Below, piece by piece: positions 24,773-32,464 of a DNA stretch of 42,869 nt (its first letter is position 1; each line of letters opens with the position of its first letter). The notes below the pieces were generated by a model, which did not search any database, had not been told where the DNA came from, and saw only the letters and a list, made by a program, of their open reading frames with translations. Position numbers and translations under genes: made by a program. This stretch comes from Candidatus Margulisiibacteriota bacterium (lineage in GTDB: Bacteria; Margulisbacteria; Riflemargulisbacteria; GWF2-35-9). The stretch lies in NCBI GenBank assembly GCA_028715625.1, contig JAQURL010000014.1, positions 1 to 42,869 of the forward strand. Direction: 5' to 3'.

Positions 24773-26506
24773 ATGACTTTATCTAACAATACTATCGATT
24801 CCATCCGTGACAAGACTGACATTGTAGAACTGATAGGTCAGTATGTAAGGCTCAAGAAAAAGGGCCAGAATTTTCTCGGTCTCTGCCCATTCCATCAAGA
24901 AAAAACCCCCTCATTTACCGTAAATCCGGTTAAAAATATCTGGCATTGTTTCGGGTGCGGTTCTGGTGGAAATGTTTTTGGTTTTCTTACCCGCATAGAA
25001 AATATCAATTTCATCGAAGCAGCCAGAATGTTGGCAGAAAAAGCCGGAATTACTCTGGAAGAGGATAAGAATTATTCTCCGGCCATAAATGATAAAAAAA
25101 ATATTAACTATGAAATAATGAAGCAGGCGCTTGTTTATTTTGAAGCAAACCTTTCGGAAGAAAGAGTCTCAAAATACTTAGCTCAGCGCAAGATCAACAC
25201 AGGGATTTCTGCTGATATGCATTTGGGTTATGCTAAGGCCCAACCTAACTCCTTATATTTATCCTTAAAGAAACATTACAGCGACAACGATTTGCTGGAT
25301 ACCGGTCTTTTTGTGGACTCGCATTCCGGCATACTGGACCGTTTTATTGACCGGCTTATATTCCCAATTTTTGATCTGCAGAACAGGGTAGTTGCTTTTG
25401 GTGGTCGCACTCTGGGTAATGATACTGCCAAATATATAAACTCTCCGGAAACCATGATTTATCACAAAAGCGATCATTTGTTTGCTTTAAATACAGCCCG
25501 TCCCTTTATAAAAGAAAACGACAATAGTCTGATACTGGTGGAAGGATATATGGATGCATTGGCCCTGTACCAGAGCGGTGTGCGAAATGTTTCGGCTGTT
25601 CTGGGTACATCGCTTACCCCACAACAGGTTAAACTCGCGGAAAGATACGCTGAAAATATTTATTTGTGTTTTGACGCAGATGATGCCGGACAAAAAGCTG
25701 TTATCAGGGCGGTAGAACTATTGCGTAATACTCAGTCCAAGGTTAAGGTTATTAATTTACTGGACTGTAAAGACCCGGATGATTTTGTTAAAAAATACGG
25801 TGGAGAAAAATTCGCAGAACAGATAAATACTGCCTTGCCTTTATTAAAATTTGCTCTTTATCACATAATAAATCAGTATTCACCTTTAGGTAAAGCTGCA
25901 CAACTGGGCATTGAAGATAAATCCCGTATCATCAAGGATGTTAAAGAAGTTTATGCTGAACAGGATGAAATGATAAAAAATGAATATATCGGAGAACTGG
26001 CCCAAATTTTGAAACTTGATAACGAATTTATTAAAGCGAAGTTTTATTCATACAAAATTTTTAATATGCGCAATAAAGCTGTTTATTATAATACCAAGCA
26101 AATCGGCAAACAGGAAAAACAGGAAAAAGAAATTTTATCAGTACTTATCAATGATACCGATCTTCGCAAGGAATTTGTACAGAAATTTTCTGAGTACGAT
26201 TTCGAGGACAAGGATCATCAGGAGATCTTCAAGTTGCTCAGAGAAAACATTGATAAGAAAGTAGATGAATTGCTCAGCGATTTGCCAGCTGAAATTTCCA
26301 AGCGCATAACTGAGTTTTCTATGCTAGAATCTATCATTAACAAACGTTTGCATATCGAGGACCATTTTAAGTCATTGCAGCAGCGAAACAAAAATAAAAG
26401 GATAGCATTTTTAAAATCAGAAATAAATAGACTTGAAAAACTGGCTGATTTTGATAAACTAACATTGCATCAAAAAGAGTTATCAGATTTAATAAAGCAA
26501 TCATGA
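24773..26506 (+). CDS. dnaG: DNA primase
   Basis: The enzyme makes RNA primers for replication and binds DnaB. The 577-residue product has the N-terminal zinc-binding domain with C38, H41, C59 and C62 (CPFH…CFGC), the RNA polymerase core, and a TOPRIM fold with EGYMD at 257-261 and DADDAG at 301-306. A C-terminal helical helicase-interaction region follows. The start is fixed by the conserved [18 protein letters not shown]. No Shine-Dalgarno is evident before the ATG at 24773; TATGAATAAT stands just ahead of it. Its stop overlaps the rpoD start (TCATGA), the classic dnaG-rpoD arrangement of the macromolecular synthesis operon, without rpsU. Confidence 0.96.
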   Translation: MTLSNNTIDSIRDKTDIVELIGQYVRLKKKGQNFLGLCPFHQEKTPSFTVNPVKNIWHCFGCGSGGNVFGFLTRIENINFIEAARMLAEKAGITLEEDKNYSPAINDKKNINYEIMKQALVYFEANLSEERVSKYLAQRKINTGISADMHLGYAKAQPNSLYLSLKKHYSDNDLLDTGLFVDSHSGILDRFIDRLIFPIFDLQNRVVAFGGRTLGNDTAKYINSPETMIYHKSDHLFALNTARPFIKENDNSLILVEGYMDALALYQSGVRNVSAVLGTSLTPQQVKLAERYAENIYLCFDADDAGQKAVIRAVELLRNTQSKVKVINLLDCKDPDDFVKKYGGEKFAEQINTALPLLKFALYHIINQYSPLGKAAQLGIEDKSRIIKDVKEVYAEQDEMIKNEYIGELAQILKLDNEFIKAKFYSYKIFNMRNKAVYYNTKQIGKQEKQEKEILSVLINDTDLRKEFVQKFSEYDFEDKDHQEIFKLLRENIDKKVDELLSDLPAEISKRITEFSMLESIINKRLHIEDHFKSLQQRNKNKRIAFLKSEINRLEKLADFDKLTLHQKELSDLIKQS

Positions 26507-27528
26507 AAAAAGAAGCAACCTTCAAAGAAGAAACTTTCGAAAAAGATGGTCATATCCTGGATATCCTTGATAAGAACGAAGTAGAGCTGGAAGAAATAGA
26601 CATTATTGTCGACGAAGCAGTCGAAGAAGTGGCCGAAGAAATAGAAGAAGAACTGGAAGAGCTGGAGATTGAGGAACTGGCCGCTGACAGGGCAGACCGT
26701 TTTGATTCCATCAAAGCTTACCTCAAAGAAATAGGTCGTATCAAATTATTAAAACCTGATGAAGAACTGGAAATAGCCAGAAAAATTCAGGATGAGCATG
26801 ATGAGGAAGCACGCAAGGTTCTGATCCGGACTAACTTGCGCCTGGTAGTAAGCATTGCCAAGCGTTACAACGGCAGAGGGTTGTCTTTTCTGGACCTGAT
26901 TCAGGAAGGCAATATCGGGTTGATGAAAGCTGTAGAAAAATATGACTACAAAAAGGGTTATAAGTTTTCTACCTATGCTACCTGGTGGATACGTCAAGCT
27001 ATCACCCGTGCGATAGCGGACCAGTCGCGGTCTATTCGACTGCCGGTGCATGTGGTGGAAACAATAAACAAACTGAAAAAAATATCCAAAATGTTCATGC
27101 AGGAAAATAAGCGTAAGCCCAGCGAAGAAGAGCTGGCTACTTTAAGCGAATTTCCCATTAACAAAATTCGTGAGCTGGTAAAAATTTCTCAGCTTCCTAT
27201 ATCACTGGAAACTCCAATAGGAGATGACGACAGTAACAATTTATCCGATATAGTGGAAGGAGATTCCGCTAAAAACCCCGAAGAAAAAGTGCTCGCCGAC
27301 CTGCTGCGTGAAGATTTGGAAAGAGTGCTTTCCAGTTTTCTTACCGAACGTGAACAGATGGTACTGCGTCTGCGTTTTGGTTTGCATGACGGCATGCCCA
27401 GGACTTTGGAAGAAGTAGGTCATGTGTATAATGTAACTCGGGAACGTATTCGTCAGATAGAGTCAAAAGCTCTGGAAAAACTTCGTCAGCAGACTAAAAA
27501 TAGTCATATCGCCTCATATTTAGCGTAA
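26503..27528 (+). CDS. rpoD: primary sigma factor, sigma-70 family
   Basis: The 341-residue housekeeping sigma factor directs RNA polymerase to -35/-10 promoters. Region 1.2 starts near 67 ([16 protein letters not shown]), region 2 spans about 105-175 with [20 protein letters not shown] and [17 protein letters not shown], region 3 follows, and region 4 ends with [20 protein letters not shown]. There is no full-length region 1.1. Instead residues about 28-60 are very acidic (runs of E separated by I/L/V), which may fill the same autoinhibitory role; that is inference. It is translationally coupled to dnaG through ATGA. The TATAAT elements at dnaX, dnaB and ppdK fit recognition by this factor. 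Confidence 0.95.
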   Translation: MKKEATFKEETFEKDGHILDILDKNEVELEEIDIIVDEAVEEVAEEIEEELEELEIEELAADRADRFDSIKAYLKEIGRIKLLKPDEELEIARKIQDEHDEEARKVLIRTNLRLVVSIAKRYNGRGLSFLDLIQEGNIGLMKAVEKYDYKKGYKFSTYATWWIRQAITRAIADQSRSIRLPVHVVETINKLKKISKMFMQENKRKPSEEELATLSEFPINKIRELVKISQLPISLETPIGDDDSNNLSDIVEGDSAKNPEEKVLADLLREDLERVLSSFLTEREQMVLRLRFGLHDGMPRTLEEVGHVYNVTRERIRQIESKALEKLRQQTKNSHIASYLA

Positions 27529-27538
27529 TTTTTTGAGT

Positions 27539-27674
27539 GTCATCGCGAGGAGCATTTACGACGTGACCAGCTGTCCCAGTACTATGGCTGGTAAACAATC
27601 CTCTAAAGTAATAGTGGATTGCTTACCTGCCGAAGCCCTTGGGCGAAGGAGGGCCGCGCTTCGCTCGCAATGTC
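27539..27674. repeat. dispersed palindromic repeat, copy 2
   Basis: The element begins GTCATCGCGAGGAGC and ends GCTTCGCTCGCAATGTC, outer arms that largely pair. An inner stem ACCAGC (27566-27571) / GCTGGT (27587-27592) corresponds to GCCAGC/GCTGGC of copy 1, so one base pair has changed on both sides. It lies just after rpoD and is longer than copy 1 because of extra sequence in the 3' half. A 77-codon frame across it is not a gene. Confidence 0.7.
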
Positions 27675-27758
27675 TCCGTCGCCATGCGAAAAGTCCTATA
27701 GAATGGTTGTTGAACAGATATAGTTTTTTGTTTTTTTTCAAAAGGAACTACTCATGTT

Positions 27759-27787
27759 TTGCTTAAAAGCGCTTAATATATTAAAAT
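27759..27787 (+). promoter_or_regulatory. possible promoter of the UDP-sugar pyrophosphorylase-like gene
   Basis: TTGCTT at 27759-27764 and TAAAAT at 27782-27787 are separated by exactly 17 bases. Transcription would begin near 27794, which places the frame that starts at 27790 largely in an untranslated leader and supports the start at 27901. Confidence 0.45.
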
Positions 27788-27793
27788 AATTGA

Positions 27794-27900
27794 ATAAATC
27801 AACTATGAAAAAAATGAAATTTATTCATTCAGCTTACGAAATAATTTATAGGCGATGCCAAAAATTGGCACCGCAAAGTAATGCTGGAGGTATGGAAGAT
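27794..27900 (+). promoter_or_regulatory. possible structured leader before the pyrophosphorylase-like gene
   Basis: The leader holds a small hairpin GCCAA-AAA-TTGGC (about 27856-27868) followed at once by ACCGCAAAG and then a GGAGG at 27886-27890 ten bases before the ATG at 27901. A hairpin followed by a CGCAAAG joiner is reminiscent of the core of c-di-GMP-I (GEMM) riboswitches, but the second helix cannot be drawn convincingly. It may only be an ordinary leader. Confidence 0.25.
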
Positions 27901-29682
27901 ATGAATAATAAAGTAGTAAATGTAAAAGAAAAAGTAAGAGAATTCAGTGCCGATAAAATAAAATTGAATATCAATGGTTCATTATTATCAGTAGCCGATA
28001 TCATGAAGATGGCAAATGGTAAAACAATATTGATAGACGCGATCGATAATGTAATAACAGAGCTAAACGGAGGGTATCAGTTTTCTAAAGAAATAGCTGA
28101 GGATTGGGTAAACAGATTACTTCTTTTAACCAAAGTAGGTCAAGAAGTTATGGCTGATCCTTATGCTATGTTAAAAGATACCGCCAGATATGCCCCTCCT
28201 CAATTTTTTACTCAAGATAAATTAGAAGAATACAAAAATAATTCTGATGTAATAGTTCTGGATACTATGCCTAATGTCGCATTAAAAGATCCGTCTCCTG
28301 CTGAAAATAAAATTATGAAACATACACTCAGAATAATACCTGCCGGTGGTGTGGACTCTACCTTTTATAAAGGATTAAATAAAGAAGAAAAAGCACAATT
28401 GATGGAAATGTTATACGATAAAGAACTTGTGGATGTTTTTGGTAAGTATGATGCCAAAGATTATATTATAAGATCTTTTGCTTCAATTAATGACAAAACT
28501 GAGAAAAAAAATGTATCAATAATTGAATCATTAATTGTTAATTCATATAAAAACGGCATTCGCAATATTGCTTTATATGGTAATGGCATGAGCTATCAAC
28601 CTATTAAAGAATATTTAGATAAAAAATTCGGTCATATTAAAGATTTAAATATTGTTGTAATACCGCAACCGTTATTACCGAAAATGAAAAAAGTTGATAA
28701 TGAAGTTATCATCTCCGCTGCAAATGGTGGTTATCCCGGTGGCCATGGTCATGGTTTGAAATCATGTCTGGCACACGAGGAGATTCAGAGCCTTATTAAA
28801 GAAAATGATTTAACAAATTTTTATTTTAGTAATGCCGATAATATACCGGCTGACAGTTGGGGTGCAGGGCATATAGCAAAGGTTATCAACAATTTGGATG
28901 ATAAGGATATGGCATTTTTCTTTGTATGGGAACTATTGCGTAAAGGTGGTTTCGGAGGCGAAATTCAGGATAAACTTTTAAATGTTTTATACAACCAGGT
29001 TATAGAAGTAGAGCTTGCCGGTAAATGCGGAGTAGATTTAAGCAAATTTGCCGATTCCAAAGGTGGATATAATACAAACGTCGCTGCTGGAAATTTAGAA
29101 AAAACCGGTGAAACTTTTAAAGATATGCCCATGGCTTTGAAACAAAAAGGAAATGAATATATGTTCGAGGCGTCGCTCGGAACAGCAGCTACAACTAAAC
29201 AGGATCATAAAACCGGAGAACCCAGTTTGCAAAAAAATACAAAATCTGTGTTAGGCCCTAAAGAAGCGGCCTTTCAACATTGGATGCATATTGCTATCAG
29301 AGCTAGAGGTGACCTGTTGTTCGCTCTTATGTCCAACCTGGTTAAAGTAGTAAAAATCGATACAGAATATGGGCCATTATATACCTTAACAATGAATAGA
29401 AAAGGTGATATGCCATTCCCTATTCTTAAAGGAGAAATTGCTGATAAAGCAAATACTTTTGAATTTGTCAGAGCATTTATTAATGCTCATGTTGATGTTT
29501 CTGAATTTACTGGGACAATTGAAATTAATGGTAATCCTAAAGATGTTACATTTACAGGGAACATTAAATTTATAGGTGGAATTGACTCAAAAATAACTTT
29601 TAATTTTAACAGAACTGGTGGTGTCAACGGTGGTATTTTTGACATGACTGAAAAGAAGAATGCGGAATATACATTTAATTAG
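27901..29682 (+). CDS. UDP-sugar pyrophosphorylase-like nucleotidyltransferase, divergent
   Basis: The 593-residue product appears related to the UDPGP family, which makes UDP-sugars from UTP and sugar-1-phosphate. Matches to that fold are GGYPGGHGHGLKSCL near 276-290 (family pattern PPGHGD), YFSNADNIPADSWG near 308-321 (family NxDN), and a repetitive C-terminal stretch NGNPKDVTFTGNIKF typical of the family's beta-helix end. The nucleotide-binding glycine loop is degenerate: RIIPAGGVDSTFYKG at 144-158 instead of a clear GGxGTRxG. The start at 27901 is chosen for GGAGG at ten-base spacing; the frame is open upstream to 27790, but that part reads poorly. It has its own terminator. It may supply sugar nucleotides for a storage or surface polymer; the substrate is uncertain. 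Confidence 0.6.
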   Translation: MNNKVVNVKEKVREFSADKIKLNINGSLLSVADIMKMANGKTILIDAIDNVITELNGGYQFSKEIAEDWVNRLLLLTKVGQEVMADPYAMLKDTARYAPPQFFTQDKLEEYKNNSDVIVLDTMPNVALKDPSPAENKIMKHTLRIIPAGGVDSTFYKGLNKEEKAQLMEMLYDKELVDVFGKYDAKDYIIRSFASINDKTEKKNVSIIESLIVNSYKNGIRNIALYGNGMSYQPIKEYLDKKFGHIKDLNIVVIPQPLLPKMKKVDNEVIISAANGGYPGGHGHGLKSCLAHEEIQSLIKENDLTNFYFSNADNIPADSWGAGHIAKVINNLDDKDMAFFFVWELLRKGGFGGEIQDKLLNVLYNQVIEVELAGKCGVDLSKFADSKGGYNTNVAAGNLEKTGETFKDMPMALKQKGNEYMFEASLGTAATTKQDHKTGEPSLQKNTKSVLGPKEAAFQHWMHIAIRARGDLLFALMSNLVKVVKIDTEYGPLYTLTMNRKGDMPFPILKGEIADKANTFEFVRAFINAHVDVSEFTGTIEINGNPKDVTFTGNIKFIGGIDSKITFNFNRTGGVNGGIFDMTEKKNAEYTFN

Positions 29683-29704
29683 AAAAATATATAGTTCATT
29701 TTAG

Positions 29705-29740
29705 TAACAAAAGCAGGGTTAAATCCCTGCTTTTTTGTTA
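29705..29740 (+). terminator. intrinsic terminator after the pyrophosphorylase-like gene
   Basis: AAGCAGGG at 29711-29718 pairs with CCCTGCTT around a short TTAAAT loop, followed by TTTTTT. The pairing extends outward to TAACAAA/TTTGTTA, so the hairpin may also serve transcripts from the other side. Confidence 0.88.
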
Positions 29741-29844
29741 TCTTTTTCGTTAACGGATTGCACGCAAAAAATCCATGTATACTCAAATTGACAGGAGCAT
29801 TTCGCAATGCTATGATGACGAAAATTTCAAGCAGAGGTGGTCAA

Positions 29845-31200
29845 ATGAAAACAAGTTCCAAAAAATGGCTGGCAGTATCAATAATTTTATCCTTATTTTT
29901 AATAGCAGGTTGCGGTACCGCAAAAAAAGTTGCGGACGGAAATAAACCTGTTGAAGTTACAATCTGGATCATGCCGAATTCCTTAGAACCAGCCAATGAT
30001 TTGGAAAAAGTTTTGGAAGGTTTCAACAAAAGAAACAAAAATATCAAAGTAAAAATTACTTCACTGGACTGGGGAGCTGCCTGGGTTCGTATCACCACAG
30101 CAGCTGTTTCCGGCGATGCTCCGGATATCGTCCAGCTTGGGACAACCTGGGTTGCGGCCATCAGCAGCATGGGTGCTTTGTATGATCTGAGCAACTGGAT
30201 CGGCGAGATCGGCGGACCAAACAAATTCCTGGCTTCTTCCTGGAAAACTTCAGGTATTGAAGGTTCCAATCAGGTTACAGCTATTCCCTGGTTTGTGGAT
30301 GCCAGAGCAATGTATTACAGAACTGATGTTTTCAATAAACTTGGTCTAACAAAAAAAGATGTCGAGACCTGGGACAGTTTTGACAAAACTTTACAAAAAA
30401 TTCAAAAAGCAAATTTGATGATCGACGGTAAAAAAATAGCACCTCTCGGAATACCGGGTAAAAATGACTGGAACGTAGTACATAATTTATCTCCATGGAT
30501 CTGGAATGCCGGCGGTTCTTTTTTAACTGATGATTACAAAAAGAGTAATCTCGCTTCCAAAGAAGCAGTACAGGGAGTGGGTTTTTATATCAGTCTGGTT
30601 ACCAAGGGTTATGTAAGCAGAGCCTGCCTGGAAAAGAATACTTCACAAGTTGAAAATGATTTTAACAATGGTAATTTTGCTATTATTTTTGACGGCTCTA
30701 ACGAACTGCGCGGATTAACAACATCTCCGGAACAGGGTGGCGCATCAGATACATATGTGGCTAAACGTTTTGATATTGCTCCGTACCCGGAAGGCCCAAA
30801 AGGCAAATTTACATTTGTAGGCGGTAGCAATCTGGCAATTTTTAAAGGTTCCAAACATAAAAAAGAAGCTTGGGAAGTTATTAAGTATCTGGTTTCCAAA
30901 GAAGCTCAGGTTGAATACGCAAAACGCAGCGGTTTTATGCCTGCTAACATCGAAGCGTTTGATGACCCTTATTTTACTGAAGACAGTCGCAGAGCAGTTT
31001 ATAAAGAAGCAGTAAAATTCGGTCGTGCTTATCCCAGTGTTCCTTCCTGGGGCTTGATAGAACCTATCTTGGCACGCAGGTTTGGCATCATGTGGGATTA
31101 TGTGCTAGAATCTAAAACAGCATTAAAATTCGATGATTTCGAGAAAATTCTTAAATTGGCTGATAAAGAAGTAGCTTCAATCCTCGAAAGAAACGAATAA
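29845..31200 (+). CDS. sugar ABC transporter substrate-binding lipoprotein, family 1
   Basis: The 451-residue product has a lipoprotein signal ending LIAGC, with C23 as the lipidated residue, then a family-1 extracellular solute-binding fold (VTIWIMPNSLEPANDLEKVL, GDAPDIVQLGTTW, FVDARAMYYRTDVF). This family binds oligosaccharides and feeds MalF/MalG-type permeases. The start at 29845 is chosen because MKTSSKKWLAVS begins a proper signal and AGAGGTGG lies just upstream; the frame is open to 29758, but that extension would spoil the signal peptide. It heads an operon with two permeases, a giant glycoside hydrolase and a mutarotase-like gene, so its ligand is probably a product of the hydrolase. 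Confidence 0.9.
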   Translation: MKTSSKKWLAVSIILSLFLIAGCGTAKKVADGNKPVEVTIWIMPNSLEPANDLEKVLEGFNKRNKNIKVKITSLDWGAAWVRITTAAVSGDAPDIVQLGTTWVAAISSMGALYDLSNWIGEIGGPNKFLASSWKTSGIEGSNQVTAIPWFVDARAMYYRTDVFNKLGLTKKDVETWDSFDKTLQKIQKANLMIDGKKIAPLGIPGKNDWNVVHNLSPWIWNAGGSFLTDDYKKSNLASKEAVQGVGFYISLVTKGYVSRACLEKNTSQVENDFNNGNFAIIFDGSNELRGLTTSPEQGGASDTYVAKRFDIAPYPEGPKGKFTFVGGSNLAIFKGSKHKKEAWEVIKYLVSKEAQVEYAKRSGFMPANIEAFDDPYFTEDSRRAVYKEAVKFGRAYPSVPSWGLIEPILARRFGIMWDYVLESKTALKFDDFEKILKLADKEVASILERNE

Positions 31201-31222
31201 TACGATTGAATTAAATTTTTAA

Positions 31223-32464
31223 ATGAAAAAACAATCGGACAAGACGTTTAAATATTATTTTAGAAAATATAGAATAGCATATTTATTTATTGCTCCTACT
31301 CTGCTGGGAATGATACTTATGCACCTGGTGCCTATTGTCCAGGGTATTTATATGTCTTTCCTGAAACTGGACAACTTTACTTTAAGCCAGTACCTTGGTG
31401 CTCCATTTGTCATGTTCAAAAATTATTACGAAGTAATTCTGAATGCGGACAGTCCAATGCGTATAGGTATCATTGAATCGATACGCAACACCATAATTTA
31501 TACCGTCTTTGTAACAGTGGGCCAAATCGGTTTGGGTATGATTGTGGCATTAATGCTGCATCAGGATTTTAAGGGAAGATCTTTCGCCAGAACATTATTC
31601 ATGTTTTCGTGGATTGTTCCAACGTATGTTACCGGTATTCTCTGGGGATTTATGTGGCAGCAAAGTATCGGCATCATTAATATTATTTTTTATGATTTTT
31701 TTAAAATACACATTATCTGTCAAAAAATAAATATAATCATACACCTGCTCAAGTTTGACGCGATTATAGGACTTTTTAATGATTTTGTTGTTTGGGATAA
31801 TCAGATAATGTTTACGATAATAAATAGTAAGAGCATGATTTTAAAATTAATTTCTCTTCTGATTGTTTCTTTTATTGTTGTAAAACTTTTTGAATATCTC
31901 AATAAAAGAATATCCAAACGTTTATCCTATTTATTCTTGGTTGTATTTTTGTTCGTGGAATTCATGGCTCTGATCAACGTGCAGATACCTACGTTAATAC
32001 CAACAACCTATAAGCCATTCTGGTTGGTGGGCCCCAATACAATCTGGGCAATTATCATACCCACCATCTGGCGTTTTTGGCCTTTATCCATGCTTATGCT
32101 TCTGGCAGGTTTACAAAGTATTTCCACTGAGCTTTACGATGCGGTAAAAATTGACGGGGCTAATCGCTGGCAGGCTTTTTGGAGTGTTACCTGGCCTATG
32201 CTTAGACCGGTGTGGATGATCCTGATATTATTCGGACTTATTTATAATGTTTATTCTTTCAATATAGTTATCATGATGTTCGGTAACGGAGCAGGGTTCC
32301 CTGGAGAATGGGGAGACCTGATGATGACCAACATTTTTAGAAATTCTTTTATGCGCTGGGACTTCGGTACAGGCGCGGCAACCTCCGTATTATTGCTTAT
32401 GGTTATGATTGTCGCGGTTAATATCTGGTTCCGTTTCTATAAAAAATCAGAGGAAGTTTTCTAA
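31223..32464 (+). CDS. sugar ABC transporter permease, MalF/UgpA type, with two extra helices
   Basis: The 413-residue product is a binding-protein-dependent transport permease. Core features are the first helix after YRIAYLFIAPTLLGM, the conserved LVPIVQGIYMSFLKLD and the cytoplasmic EAA loop ELYDAVKIDGANRWQAF near 303-319, which docks the ATPase. Typical members have about 300 residues. Here about 105 extra residues (roughly 158-262, DNA 31694-32008) lie between the QSIGIIN segment and WLVGPNTIWAI. The insert contains two predicted membrane helices (SMILKLISLLIVSFIVVKLF and YLFLVVFLFVEFMALI) joined by a basic NKRISKR turn, a layout that keeps the core topology intact. Its stop overlaps the next start by one base. 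Confidence 0.85.
   Translation: MKKQSDKTFKYYFRKYRIAYLFIAPTLLGMILMHLVPIVQGIYMSFLKLDNFTLSQYLGAPFVMFKNYYEVILNADSPMRIGIIESIRNTIIYTVFVTVGQIGLGMIVALMLHQDFKGRSFARTLFMFSWIVPTYVTGILWGFMWQQSIGIINIIFYDFFKIHIICQKINIIIHLLKFDAIIGLFNDFVVWDNQIMFTIINSKSMILKLISLLIVSFIVVKLFEYLNKRISKRLSYLFLVVFLFVEFMALINVQIPTLIPTTYKPFWLVGPNTIWAIIIPTIWRFWPLSMLMLLAGLQSISTELYDAVKIDGANRWQAFWSVTWPMLRPVWMILILFGLIYNVYSFNIVIMMFGNGAGFPGEWGDLMMTNIFRNSFMRWDFGTGAATSVLLLMVMIVAVNIWFRFYKKSEEVF

Noticed and set aside
27533-27766. 77-codon frame after rpoD
   Set aside because: It runs through a palindromic intergenic repeat and has no protein-family character or good start.
27790-27900. N-terminal extension of the pyrophosphorylase-like gene
   Set aside because: It overlaps the predicted promoter and leader, and the strong GGAGG fits the ATG at 27901.
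29758-29783. TTGCAC…TATACT as a promoter for the transport operon
   Set aside because: The spacer is only 14 bases, too short for a normal sigma-70 promoter; another unseen promoter is likely.
29758-29844. N-terminal extension of the sugar-binding lipoprotein
   Set aside because: It would place 29 residues before a perfect lipoprotein signal peptide; AGAGGTGG supports 29845.
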